From Phoenix dactylifera (lineage: Eukaryota > Streptophyta > Magnoliopsida > Arecales > Arecaceae): a stretch of DNA of 64,000 bases. The number at the start of each line of letters is the position of its first letter. Position 1 is the stretch's first letter. Of this stretch, positions 36,961-49,140 are shown piece by piece. The stretch spans positions 558,001 to 622,000 of the forward strand of contig NW_024067684.1 of assembly GCF_009389715.1 (NCBI RefSeq). Direction: 5' to 3'. The position numbers were made by a program, and so were the translations under genes. The notes beneath the pieces were generated by a model, which was not told the origin of the DNA, did not search any database, and saw only the letters and a list, made by a program, of their open reading frames with translations.

Positions 36961-38115
36961 GAAAAAAGAAAATATTAATAGGCACTGTGACTCCAATAGA
37001 TAGTGTTGCATTGAACGAGTTAACTTCCTATTCATTTGATCAAGAAAGAAGCCATGAGGACCTCGCAAGAATGGTAATTCTACAAGAGTTGCCATTTGTA
37101 ACAGTTAAACATCTAGCTTTTCAGATGTTTATTAGGAACTTTAGACTAGAATTTCATATTGTTTCAAGGATAACATTGGCTTCTGACTGTTTTAAAATAT
37201 ATGAAAAATAAAAACGAAGACTTGAAGATTTGTTCAAGATGAATTATGGAAGAATCAACTTAATATCTAATTGTGGACATCAAATCAGACATTGGGATAT
37301 ATGTGTCTTACTCCACATTATATCACTAATGATCGAAAACTTAAAAAGCATATTATTAATTTTAAGTTGGTTCCTTCACCACATACTGGCTTAGTCATTA
37401 GGTATATTTTATCTTAGAATATTGAGAGAAGGTTGGGTTCAATCATCCTTGATAATTTGTCAGTAAATACAATTATAGCAACGGAACTTCAAAAACAATT
37501 TAGAAAAAAATTACTTTTGGATGGTAAATTCTTTCATGTGCGTTGCTGTGCACATGTTCTTAATTTGATTGTGAAGGATGGGTTGAAGATAGTGAAAGGT
37601 GCTATTCATAGGATCCATAAGGCTGTTAAATATATAAAATCATCTCAAGCAAGGTTGAAATTGTTTATAGAAAATGTGAAACAATTCAAGATAAATGGTA
37701 AGAAAAGGATATGCATAGATGTACCTACTCATTGGAATTCTAAGTATCTTATGTTAAATGATACTATACAATTCAAGAATGTATTTATGCAACTTATGGC
37801 CGAGGATCCTAATTTTGAAGATGCACTAACTGAGGGAGATTGGTCTTAAGGCATTATTATTTGTAACTTCTTAAAGGTTTTCTATCATATAACTGAATTT
37901 GTTTTCACAAACAAAAAATTCAACTACAAATTTGTATTTTTATAAAATTTGGAGAATACATATGCTCTTGATTGAAGAATCTAGGAGTTCAAATGCAATT
38001 GTGATGATGATGGCCTTAAAGATACAAGAAAAATTTAACAAGTATTGGAAGGAATGCTTTCACATGGACATGTATTTGGTTGAACTGGTAGCAATGTTTG
38101 ACACATAGATATTAA
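36960..38115 (+). pseudogene. hAT-superfamily transposase remnant (RICESLEEPER/zf-BED type)
   Basis: Broken plus-strand open stretches that follow plant hAT transposases in order: DQERSHEDLARMVILQELPFVTVKH (about 37037-37110), HPHTG-like region (near 37375), FFHVRCCAHVLNLIVKDGLK (about 37527-37586) with KYIKSSQARLK, then PTHWNSKYLML, then NLYFYKIWRI and ALKIQEKFNKYWKECF. HVRCCAHVLNL is the conserved DDE/RNase H-fold block. The C-terminal dimerisation domain is not visible, so it is truncated as well as frameshifted. Confidence 0.85.
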
Positions 38116-38162
38116 GTCAAAATGTGTATTTTTGATAGCTAGTGCACTATTAGTAAATAAAG

Positions 38163-38186
38163 AGTGAGCCTTGGTGTAATAATAAG
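38163..38186 (+). mobile_element. Au-like tRNA-derived SINE, 5' part (split by a TRIM)
   Basis: AGTGAGCCTTGGTGTAATAA resembles the A-box head of plant Au-type SINEs. The element resumes after the TRIM at 38784-38791. Confidence 0.6.
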
Positions 38187-38783
38187 TGTTATGGGATGGG
38201 GTTCCGAACTTTAGTCCCACATCGGCTAATCAGCGAAAATATCTGTGCCTTATAATAAGGAGGCCTAAAACCTTTCCTCGTGAGGCGTCTTTTGAAGGGC
38301 AAAACCGTGAGGGTAGGGGCAGTACCTCCGCGGCCCCCTTGGCATGCCGTCGGCAATTCCAGAGCGGACAATACCTCGGGAGGGATGCAGTCGCTTTTCC
38401 TGCTCGGCCGGTGTACGGGCTGTTGCCGGAGTGAAACCGCGCAATAGATGGCGCTAGAAGGAGAGCCCCGGCCGCGCACAGACCTTCCCGCTAGGGGGGC
38501 TGTGTTGTGGGATGGGGTTTCGAACTTTAGTCCCACATCGGCTAATCAGCGAAAAGGTTTGTGCCTTATAATGAGGAGGCCTAAAATCTTTCCTCGCGAG
38601 GCGCCTTTTGAAGGACAAAACCATGAGGGTGGGGCAGCACCTCCGCGGACCCCCGCGCCGTACGGTCCAGGGGCAGTACCTGCGTGCCGTCGGCAATCCC
38701 AGGCCGGACAATATCTCGGGAGGGACGCAGTCGCTTTTCCTGCTCGGCCGGTGTGCAGGTTGTTGCCGGAGTGAAACCCCGCA
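38187..38783 (+). mobile_element. TRIM retrotransposon inserted in the SINE
   Basis: Two direct terminal repeats, 38187-38443 (257 bp) and 38503-38783 (281 bp), both start TGTT(A/G)TGGGATGGGG and end GTTGCCGGAGTGAAACC..GCA. They share TTTAGTCCCACATCGGCTAA, typical of plant TRIM and short LTR elements. Between them are only about 59 bp, including a purine run AGGGGGGC just before the right repeat. There is no coding capacity. It is flanked by the 8-bp direct repeat ATAATAAG (38179-38186 and 38784-38791). The internal primer binding site is not the usual tRNA-Met form. Confidence 0.8.
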
Positions 38784-38934
38784 ATAATAAGGTTGCTCCA
38801 TTGTAACCTGTAAGTCACAAGTAGAATTACAGAAACATTCTCGCGATATGCAGGGGTAAGACTATACATATCTAACTTTCTCAAATTTTGCAATGATGAG
38901 AGCCTTGTGCGCTAGGCCACCTGTTTTCTCTCAG
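38784..38934 (+). mobile_element. Au-like SINE, 3' part
   Basis: Continues the SINE: GGTTGCTCCATTGTAACCTG, a decayed B-box region (GTCACAAGTAGAATTAC), GCAGGGGTAAGACTATACAT and GTGCGCTAGGCCACCTG, ending in a T-rich tract. The order of blocks fits Au-type SINEs from general knowledge. Confidence 0.65.
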
Positions 38935-39300
38935 TTGGTAAATGTATTGAAGAATCAGTCTGCATGTTTCATGATCAATCACGTGAAAAGCTTAATTACA
39001 TTCTCATTTCATATAACCAGTTAATTAATGTTGATGATATTGCAGCCATGGGTCGATAGGAATTAGTTCTCTTCTAAACATTAGTGGATATTAACAGTCT
39101 TCGATCCAAAAGTCTTACATACCGAGGAACAATCACATTTCAATATCCCTCATTGCTAGAGTCATTGTTGCTTTCCTTAAGAAGGACAGGACTAAATGAG
39201 TCATTGACCTAATAGGCATGTTAAATTGGAGTATATTTCATTTCAGCATCATAAACAACTTCTATATTTAAAGAAAACACCTGATCAAATTATGCTTGTC

Positions 39301-39812
39301 ATAAAACCTAAAGTGCAGTAAGTTCTATTGAATTAATGCAATATCTGGTTTTATAAAAGAACTTCAGCATTGTGAAGTTCAAAATACAACATACTGACTA
39401 TAGGACTCATAAAAATCAAGAATCTGTAGAATTAATTTTTACTGGGTAAAAATTAATATTATCTATTAATATCTTTGTAATTATCAGTTTATTAATATGC
39501 CCTGATTTGATTATTTATTTGACCTGAATATATCCTATGAATAAAACTCACTGTCAGGACAGAGATGGATGGTGTTTAACACTGTAACAATGTCATAAAC
39601 AAATTGAAAATTTTAAAACTTATAAAAAGCTCACAAAGGATACTATCAGTACTAGTTGAACCAATCACAGGACTTATCGACGCTTCTTGGATAAAACCTA
39701 AAAGTGCAGCAAGATCCATTAAATTAATGCAATATCTTTTTTTTTGGGAAGATCTTCAGCTTTGTGAAGCTTAGAGTACAGTATATTAACTATAGGAATC
39801 ATAAATGGTGTT
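39301..39812. repeat. Pair of diverged ~115-bp direct repeats
   Basis: 39301-39412 and 39691-39812 share AAACCTAAA.GTGCAG.AAG, TTAATGCAATATCT, ATCTTCAGC-like and TGACTATAGGA.TCATAAA blocks. They bracket about 280 bp of AT-rich DNA. The class is unknown. Confidence 0.65.
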
Positions 39813-40504
39813 TGCCACTGTGAACCAAAGTGCGGATATTTTGGTTTGCCACCACGGGCCGAAGCGTGAAATTATGGTTTGCCAGTTACGGGCTGAAGCG
39901 TGACCATGAATGGTCTAAATCAGAATGATAATGGTTGATCGAAAATTTGGACAAAAATAAAAGATTAAAAATATAAAATTACTGTATGATAATATTTTAC
40001 ATGTTTTTTGGAATAGGTTATAAGTTTGTGATGACATATATTTATAGATGCAAATTTACATTGATTTTATGGAGCTGGTGTGAGATTTTATAATTTTTAT
40101 CTTTATTTTGATATGGTTTATAGTTAATCTTTATTTAAATTTATTATATTTATATTAGTGTGAGTATGTGGGATTCTTAAAGGGCTGTAAAGCTCACAGT
40201 ACTTCTTTGCTTCTTCTTTCAGAGTCACAGGATGCGCAGTTTTGGATGGGTTGGGCATGAAGTTCGAGCATCAAAGTTATAAGTTAGTTCATTTTCTGAT
40301 ACCGATGAACCTTTGAAGATCATGTAATTAAACTAGATGGATTATTTGAATATGATGGATTTATTTATTTGAATTATTTGTCTAATTACCATTGTTAATA
40401 GATATTTGTTCATCTTAGGCCTTACATAATCTCTTGGGCATCAGTCTAGGGCTTATGCGGCCGTGTCACGTGATCGACCTGGATGTTGGGTTCGGGGCGT
40501 AACA
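39813..40504 (+). mobile_element. Truncated gypsy-type LTR
   Basis: Holds GGTTTGCCACCACGGGCCGAAGCGTGA with a related repeat (GGTTTGCCAGTTACGGGCTGAAGCGTGA), and ends GGTTCGGGGCGTAACA, the same end type as the LTR at 31363-33505. No matching 5-bp duplication was found, so the 5' part is probably lost. Confidence 0.55.
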
Positions 40505-42300
40505 GAAGTGTTACCGAAATAGCATACCTTGATGTAACTCTTTATACAACGTATCAAACTAGATAAAATAGACTATTGTTACATTAAATCCAGAATGGAT
40601 GTTGTAGATTATTACTGTTCAAGTACCATATTGAGCGTGAATAATATGCTTTCTCATTACTCTTGACTTCACTCTGCAACCACTTATCTTCCAGCAAAGC
40701 AAAATCTAGACATACTATTAACACATTTGCAGGAGAAATGAAGGAAAACCAAAGGCATCCTCTTGATTAGCATACATATTTTAAGGTGCAGATAAACCCC
40801 CACAAGTACAACGTGTTAAAATGAAGGAATACAAAAAACATGTTGTCATGGGTTTACTTTCAATACAATGATGAAAGATTTATTAGAAGCAATATTTTAA
40901 TCCATCATGATTATCATCATGATGCAATACATACAACCAAATCCAGGAATTATCTGAATCCGTTGGCAAGTATACATGGACATGTAGATAGACCATAAGA
41001 GCTAATGCAAATTTTGGTTTCACTGCTGTTATTACTCTAAAGTGATTTAACTTCTCCATGAAAATTAACATCATGTACTAAATCATTTGAGTAGCTGGTC
41101 AGTAAAATAGCATCGACAACTCTTTGATAACGTGATCAATTGATTCAAAAAGAGACGAAGTTCCTCTCAATCTCCGAAATTCAAGAATTAGGTAGTGGTT
41201 CTATTACTTAGGACAACTTTTCTATGTCCAATATGTACATCCCATTTCCATTATCAATAACTACCTCCTTGCTTCTTTATATAACTTACAGCCTCCATTG
41301 GCATAACAAATCTTCTTCTTGTATCATTGGCAAAATCAAAATCAATTAAAGGTGGTAAGATCTGGAGTTATAGTATTGGCCTTTTCGGATCCACTTGGTG
41401 TTAATATATAGAACATGCAAGACTGGAATTGTTCTATAACAAATCCCTTCATGTAGCTTCCATATTTTTCTCAATATCCCAAGTGCACAAATGAGGAGTT
41501 TTCTCAAGCAGCAATCTTTTAATTGCTTTGCGCATAATATGATCGCTATCAGTAATGACAGAATTAGGGGACTTCTAGTGCATTGCCTTTTCCCTGTTCT
41601 TTTTTTTGCTTTGGTTCTTCAAGACCCCCATATATACCCCCAAAAAAAAAATACAGATAGCAACCATTGAAACAGACTTAACTGAATTATACCCGCAATC
41701 AAATAAATTGGTACTTCGATGATGATTCACTCCAATGAATGGGATGAAGGGCATGGAATAACTATTTCTTCAGTAGGGGCTTTCAAAGACTACCACACCA
41801 CCCAAAATTTGACAGTCAATACAATGTCAAACCAAAAGATATTGGTTAAATGACCTTCATCATCTATCTCACAAAAAATTCTGCATCCTCCTCTTCCCAA
41901 GAAGAAAAATGAACTAGGCTGAGCAACATCATGTGTGATAAGGCCCTTCTGATCTTCATATTATTTGTAAAATATTTATAAAGCATTTAATAGCTAATAT
42001 TTCTTGCTTTTAGAAAAGAGTGAAAATAAAGGTAGGCATAACAGAAGTTATGTGCAAATGCTATCTTTAGCATCAATTTTCATATGATATTTCACTAATT
42101 TGTAAAGAAATAAAAAAAAACAAAAATGACCATGTTGCCAAACAAGTCCTTTAGTGCTTTCCATTTCTTCAATTCTCCCATTAGTTCTAAAACACTTCAT
42201 TAAACTCCAGTTGCTGAAGTGCAGTCAAATATTTAAAAAGCATGGTTTAGAAGTGATCTTTCGCATACCAATTCGAGTTATGAATTCAACATGCAACTCC
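40505..42300. other. Intergenic AT-rich DNA
   Basis: No gene or bounded element was seen. Confidence 0.5.
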
Positions 42301-42307
42301 GTAAATG

Positions 42308-43252
42308 CTAAGGTTGCGTTTGGCATCACTATCACTATTCTTTTTAAGAAAAAAAATAGAAACAAAAATTTTGTTTCTATGTTTTTCATATTTTTGATAA
42401 GGGAAACATATTTGGTAGTCTTTATCATTTCTTAACAATAGAACTAAGAAAAAGGATGCTACAGGTGGAGATGGTAGAGGAATAGGCACTTGAGGATGCG
42501 CTCAGACTTGGTGAAGCTGGCAACCATTGCATGGGGCTAGTTGGAGAAGGCGCGGATTGGGATAGGGGAGGAGCAGGAGAGGGAGCAGAGGACACAGGCA
42601 ATGAGGGTCTCGATGGAGGTGTTGGAGATGAAGTAGGCATTGAGGACAAAGAGGCCGGTAACAGCAGAGAGGGGAATGCGTGAAGTGAGGAGATAGTTGA
42701 TAAAAATGCGTAGGGTGATGAAGAGAGTGGCACCAAAGGAGTAAAGAGCAAAACGATGGTGGGACGGAAGGTAGCTGGAGTAGTCAGAAAGAGTTGAGAT
42801 AGAAGCAAAATAAATGGAGTTGGGACGCCAGAGGAAGTTGAGATGCCAAAGGGAGTTTGGATGCACAAAAGGAAGCCTAAGGGCATAATAAAAATTATAT
42901 ATAACTTTTCTAAAAAAGTGGATGACCAACCAAACATAAGCACCTTGGAAATTTGTCACTTTCCCATGGTCAACCAAACATACCAAAAGTACTTTCCTAG
43001 GCATCCTCTTCCTAGGAATTTGTTTCCCAGAAATCATATTTCTAGGAAGGAAAATGCTTCCCGCGAACCAAACGAGCAATAAATGGTCACTTTAGAAAAA
43101 GTGGAAGTGAAAAAAAATTTCTTCCATATTTTTTTATTTTTAATAATGAATGTTACTTAAAAAAATAGAAATAAGATAACCAAACAACTTTTTTGCATCA
43201 GACTCTATGTTCCTAATTTTTTTTAAAAAAATGGTCCCAAATACGCTCTAAG
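42308..43252. mobile_element. Possible non-autonomous DNA transposon with an unidentified open segment
   Basis: Outer ends GGTTGCGTTTGGCATCAC (42312) and GGTCCCAAATACGCTCTAAG (43233) are imperfect inverted repeats of the GCGTTTGG...CCAAA.ACGC type common in plant hAT/MULE-like elements. An inner boundary GCGAACCAAACGAGC lies near 43063. Inside, 42425-43079 has two long overlapping minus-strand open frames (172 and 180 codons) and higher GC. The 180-codon frame reads as hydrophobic segments (LYSFGATLFITLRIFINYLL, LSAVTGLFVLNAYFIS), so it may be a captured host-gene fragment. I do not recognise the protein. Confidence 0.4.
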
Positions 43253-44085
43253 TTTGAACGCATATATTGTTGATTTTGTTGGATATCTCTTGACATCTTT
43301 TGCTTTTTCTGACTAAAATTGCAAGTAAGAATCTATTATCAAACTCTACAAGCTTTGTAGGCGAGGAAATAAAAGGGCCAACAAGCAATGCTCTTTCCAT
43401 TCAGCTCTGTTGCCCCTTGCAGAATCCTTTTCTAGATACATCAGGAAAAGAAAGCATATGAATGTTTTGTTTCCCGTCCATTGATCTGAGCTAATAGTTG
43501 ATATGAGTAGTTAGCAAATGTTGGAAGTCAATGAGAAGTAATCATGCAGAAAAAAGCACGCTATAAAAGAAGATCAATCAAGTAGCAAGATTAAAAGCAA
43601 TCAAAAAACAGGAGCACTAGGAATCTGAAAAATCAATTTAGTAATAAATCAGTTCCTAATGCATAATCAAGTTGAGATTATTATTCTCGCAGCACCTTAG
43701 CGAATAGTAATACAACTGAGTATGATTATCAATAATTTAGGAATAAATTTCATATTTTCTATGATAAAATCATTAAATTACATAACTTGGCAGTTAGTTC
43801 GAGTCAAATTGTTTGTTCTCTATTATTGTAGCAATCTTCCTGTAAAACATTGTTAAAGTTTTGACATGACATTATTTAATTTGCATAATGCAATTATATT
43901 TCACTCATATTGCTAAATTATTTTTATATAGATTGGGAAAAAATATAAATAACAATAAAGCATAAAAGTTTTAGCGAAAGTTTAAAAACAAATAAGAGAA
44001 GCAACTTGAAAATCTTTATTACCTTCTCAATAAATATTGAAAGATTTTTGCTTTTATGTTGACAAAACTTTCACAATGTGATCTT
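43253..44085. other. Intergenic DNA
   Basis: No gene or element boundary was recognised. Confidence 0.5.
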
Positions 44086-45813
44086 TGTCACCCCAAAACC
44101 ACCACCCAGGCTTGGCACGTAACACAGTTGCATGCTCCCTAGGGTATATACCCCTAAAGAGTACGCAAGGCCTGTAGATCCGAACCAATTACTTAATGAT
44201 AGCAGTTAGAAATTAAGATAAACAAGACATTTCATAAAAAGTATGCAAAATACAGGGTTCAGTTACATCTAGTACCAGTGACAAAATCTAACTAATATTC
44301 TCACTCCAAAATCCAGTATTGACCTAGTGAAGCTGAGTCTCTTGCAGCTCTAAAAAAAGATAAAAATAATATGAGCTAACTGCTCAATATATAAGAATCC
44401 CACACATGCATACACACAGGCAGGAATAAGATAACAATTTCTTAATAGATATGTAAATGCCAAAATAATATCAAAGTATAGCTATTATGAGATTCATATG
44501 CCGACAATTTCATAATATAATATATATTTACCAAGTCCAGAAAATGTTCAACATAACCAAGGTAGCATTTCCTTATTTTATAAAGATCTCATGTGTCACC
44601 AAATCAGCAACTCCATCCAGCAGCAATCTCAATTAGATTATTTATTATTATCTGATTATAGCAAGCTAGATCCGACATCTTATTTCTGGCATCTAGACTA
44701 GCCACGGCCGTGTTCCACCCCATGGCAGGTAAAAACTCTACATCACTCATACCACACTTAAGCCTGTGTGGCAAGCAAAGTGACACATTTCAGCTTGTGA
44801 CTAGCAATCAAAATCAAAGTGCCACACTCCAAACCATGACTAACAACCCTCATTGTCGGCAAATCCAAATGCTCTCCTTTCCCCCTCTCATTATTATATC
44901 ATAATTATCTTAATATTATGTTTTTGCATTGGACTTAACCATGACCACATGCTCCAGCACTCATTAGGTGAGTCCTCACATCACTTGTGCCACACTTTAG
45001 CTTATGGTTGGTTGTCACATTTCAGCCTGTGATTGGCAAGCATAAGAGTGTTATGCTATAGCTTGTGACTAGTAAACCCTCATTGTAGCAAGTCCAACAC
45101 CCCCACCCTATTTTAGTCATAGTTTCTTTATAAATTATTTATTCATGGCATGCATTCATAAGTAATGCATAACAAAGAATTATGTAGAGGTGAAATATAT
45201 CATACTAGTCAACATATGTAAAATCAATAACCATGTGAGTGATTGTGTACAAGGACTCTTACCTCAACTAATAGTGCAGTCAATTAACATGCTAAGCTTG
45301 ATCCATAGGCACATCTAATGCACCTAGCTGACCTAAAGTTAATGCCTGAATAAATTCTGAAAATCGACCCTTTCACTAATATAATTAATTAGTTGCTAAT
45401 TTTCTAATTCTTCTAATTTCCAAAAATCTAAGTTTGCAACCATAATATCTTCTCAATAAATAAATTAATGAAATCAGGCAGTAGAGGTTACCTTATTTAG
45501 CGAATTGAGGGACCTTAGGTTAGTCTCCTCCAGGTCTGGATGGCTGACCACCTACACACAATTAAATTGGCCCTGATTAGAAAATAATAGGGGAAAGAGA
45601 AAGAGTGTTGTGGGTGATGAAAGAGTGCTGTGGCTGATGACCCTCGGTGGGTTCAACATGGGGTGAGAGAGAGCCCCAAGTTCTATTAGGAATAGAAATG
45701 GGTAGGGCACCAATTTCCGGCCTAGTGGTAAATATAGAGGTTAGATGTCCTTAAGATTGGGTAGGGTCCAATCGGACCGGCCCTACCTGAGGCCGGCTCA
45801 GCCGGTTCTCACA
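44086..45813 (-). mobile_element. Solo LTR (gypsy-type), 1,728 bp
   Basis: Left end TGTCACCCCAAAACC, right end GCCGGTTCTCACA, bounded by a perfect 5-bp duplication ATCTT (44081-44085 and 45814-45818). Orientation is minus by comparison with the GGGGCGTGACA-type ends elsewhere. It contains internal blocks of the GCTTGTGACTAG/CACATTTCAGC type that parallel the GGGCCGAAGCGTG blocks of the 39.8-kb LTR. No internal coding region remains. Confidence 0.85.
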
Positions 45814-47077
45814 ATCTTCCCCTCAATGATGGCTAGGAAAATTGGAATTTTTCTTCAGGGACAAGAATAAAGACATGTTGGCCTGAATATTGAGTAAGCT
45901 GGCAAGCCTAAGACAGATAAATCCATGGATTCCTGAAAGCCGAGTTGCGCAGATGAACAAGGAGGAGGACATAATTGCGAATGGGAGGGGGCGGATGAAT
46001 ATCACATCAATTTGTCATGTATGAAGTGATGGAGTAGGTGCAACGGGGAGGAAATAATTGTGCATGGGAGGGGTAGGATGAATATCACATCAATTCGTCA
46101 TGTATGGGGTGATGGGTGAACCCCATGAAACTAGAGTGGGCGTCACTCGATCCCCCGTGTGGATGCATGGATTTTTCGTAAAAAATCATTTTACAAGAAT
46201 AAAAAAGAAATGCAGATGAGGAGATGGTGTGGATGGAGCACATCGGATTCTGTTTAAGATGCGTTAGTTGTCTGGTTTTAGGATCTGTTTGGATACTTGG
46301 GATTTATAAACTTAAGATAAAATTCATTTCGAATTATATATGAAATCTTATTGTGAAAATTTTTTTATATAAATAATCTTATTCTATATTTGGATAATAA
46401 ACTAAAATTTTCTCTCTCTTTCCTCCTTTGACTTTCTCTCTCCTCTCTCTCTCTCTCTCTACCCTTTCATTTACCTCTTTGAATGTTCCGACAATTAAAA
46501 GTAGATAATAACTCGGCTTGATGGGTGAAAGATAGGAGTTATAGAGGAAATAAAATTTAATTTTTTAATTGTTAGAAGTCTTTAAGATTGTTTGACTTAA
46601 TTAAAAAAAGGTCTGCAATTTTAAACTATTCTTTTAAGTTTGGTCTTCCGCTTCTTTTTTTAAATTACGTACCCTCCACAAGCTAAGAACTAAGATATTG
46701 TTATTTTATTTTTTTAACCTTATGATGATAAGAATAAGGCATATACCATGTCTGACTATTGCTAATCATGGGCGGAACATGGGCATAGAAAGTATCAAAT
46801 TTTTTATAGGTTTGACCCAAAGCCTGATTAAAAATTAATAGAGTTTAGGCCCGAGACCCGGCCCATGATCATCAGCTCTATGTATGACTAACCAACATAG
46901 TATCATTAGTTTGTTTTTTTTTTTTATAGCTTTTGTCTTTATTTTTTTGTATCGATTTTTTTTTTTTTGGGTACTCTGCATAATAGACTCTAATGAAGAA
47001 CAATAGCATGTTAACAAGAAGAGAGATGAAAATGATTGAATGATGTTATTCCAATCAGCAGCATATTTTTATGTTGC
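45814..47077. other. Intergenic DNA
   Basis: No gene was seen. A tandem duplication of about 90 bp (GAGGAGGACATAATTGCG... at 45960 and GAGGAAATAATTGTGC... at 46049) and poly-T/poly-A tracts are present. Confidence 0.45.
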
Positions 47078-47082
47078 CCATG

Positions 47083-48472
47083 TGTTGATCCCCAAAAATT
47101 GATTTTGATGGCAGCAAAACATTTGTGAAGTTACTAACATGTTTGAAAATGTCTTAGTAAAAAAAGAACAACAATGCAGGAAAGCTCAGTAAGGAGCTAT
47201 CTTCCAATAATCTTAGTAAAGATTCATAGGCAAGGAGCCATCTCCAACTCAAATGGAGTTGTCTCTTAGAATAGAAGAAAAACGTTGAGCAGGCAAGAGT
47301 CATCTCCAACTTGATCGGAGTCATCTCCAAAAAATATAGAACACAAGAGTCGACTCCGATTATTCATGGAGCTGTCTCTAGAAAGGAGCCGTCTCCCAGG
47401 AACTGAACGAAAACAAGTCAGTCTAGGAGTTATCTCGAGATTCAAAGAGTTGTTTCATGCTAATTAGGAGCGGGTTAATGCAGAAAGACCAAGCGTCATC
47501 TCCAGGAGACGGGACGAAAAGACTGAAATGCAAGAGTTGTCTCCTTAGGTACGGAGCCATCCTTAAAGGCATCCGTCTAACAGGAGCCATCTCTCAGGTT
47601 CAAAAAGTTGGTCTCCTCTACAGCAAACTAACATGGTAATGGCTAGTCGTCTGCAGCGTCTGAGCACAATTGTGGCATTCAATGTGACGACTGGAGACTC
47701 TAATCGCTAGGAACGGCTACATTAACTCATCTGCTATATAAGAGAAGCTTCTACATTAACTCATCTGCTATATAAGAGAAGCTTCTACATTAACTCATCG
47801 GCTATATAAGAGAAGCTTCTATGGTATGGTACTTAAAGAACAAGAGAACAACAAGAGAACAAACTTGAACGAAAAAGACAAGGAGCTTGTAAGAACAAAC
47901 ACAAAAAGTCCATAGTCCATGACGAACTAAGAGGGAAACAAGCATTGACTACAGATCTAGGGTTCCCTCGTATTTTTAATGTTCATTATTGAGTGCTACA
48001 CCTATTGTATTCAAACTTGAAAGAGGTTCTACTCTATTTGCTTCTATTCAAAGATCTGGAAGTGATCTGATTGTGAATTTCGGGGTGAGAAACTCGTGTG
48101 AAGGTCTTGCCAACACTCGAGAAGTTAGCTGGTTGAGGGATTCAGGGAGGAAACTCTTGTAAAAGGCTTGGCTAATACCCGAAAGTTAGCTAGTTATAAT
48201 CAAGGAAACTACATAGTGAAAATTCCTAAAAGGGGATCGTTGAGGAGCGGACGTAAGAGTCGATTTGCTCCAAACCATTATAAAATTCAATGCGCCTTCT
48301 CTTTCTATATCTTTTATTATATGTTGTTATATTTACTATTTTCATTTACTGCTCTTACTTTTTCTGATTCACCGAAACAAACTGCACTCACTTAGATAAG
48401 TTTAATTTGCCGAAAATTTTTAGCAACTCAATTCATCGTCCTCTCTCCTCTTGGGTTGCTCTCTTGGCAACA
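47083..48472 (+). mobile_element. Solo LTR of the same family as 23185-25253
   Basis: Starts TGTTGATCCCCAAAAATTG and ends CCTCTTGGGTTGCTCTCTTGGCAACA-like sequence, matching the other family member at both ends. Flanks are CCATG (47078-47082) and TTATG (48473-48477), consistent with a duplication altered by two C-to-T changes. It carries a decayed array of GAGTC.(A/T)CTCC-type words (47229-47600), some still 21 bp apart, and a triplicated TATA segment. Confidence 0.75.
47717..47818 (+). repeat. Three tandem 34-bp copies, each with a TATATAAG promoter core
   Basis: Copies start at 47717, 47751 and 47785, each containing CTACATTAACTCAT..GCTATATAAGAG. They are almost identical and lie where the LTR promoter would be. 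Confidence 0.92.
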
Positions 48473-48559
48473 TTATGAAAAAAAGCCATGCCATTTTTTT
48501 ATTCTTACTGGTGCTTTGTGGATCAAAGAAATTGTTGAAAGGAATGAAGATCGTTGCGA

Positions 48560-49140
48560 ATTTGAATTTCATATGGATCCATTTATTTTCTAAACACTTG
48601 TAAACCTTTTATGACAAAGGAATCTTTTAAGGGATACTAGAAGTGTGATAGTGGAAGAGCAACTTGCAATCTTCATTTATACACTTTCAAGAAATATGAG
48701 TAATCGAAAGTTGCAAGAACATTTTCAACATACTGATAAGACAATTCATCGACACTTTCAAGCAGTTCTTAATACAATTATAGAACTCATATGTGATTAT
48801 GTCACTCTTCCACTAACTTTCATAATAATATTATAATAAAATTATAACTCTTTTATATTTTTAATTATTATATTATTTTTTTCTTATTATTTTTACTATA
48901 GGATTGCATTGGTGCCATGTACTTGTTCCCATATCAGAGAAAGATGCACCTCCATATTGAAATTGGAAAACAACTTTATCCCAAAATATCATGTTAGCAT
49001 GTAATCTTGACCATCCATTTGGAAGGTTTGGCTTTAGATGCAAGGGTCCTAGAATCAGCTTTGGAAAATAATTTTTGTGCACCAAGAGGCAAATATTATC
49101 TTATGGACGCAGGATATGCAAATACACCTGTCGGGTTACC
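48560..49140 (+). pseudogene. PIF/Harbinger-type transposase remnant
   Basis: Broken frames resemble the DDE_Tnp_4 family: VEEQLAIFIYTLSRNMSNRKLQEHFQHTDKTIHRHF with a following NTIIEL (48645-48790), then DCIGA (near 48903), then HLEGLALDARVLESALENNF and PRGKYYLMDAGYANTP (49009-49128). The last block includes the catalytic Asp of the DAGYANT motif. Sequence homology stops abruptly after 49128, where unrelated DNA begins TGTCGGGTTACC. Confidence 0.8.

Noticed and set aside
37433..37849. An intact hAT-derived domesticated gene
   Set aside because: The 138-codon frame is only the central part of a transposase; upstream and downstream parts are in other frames with stops and no promoter or exon structure is evident.
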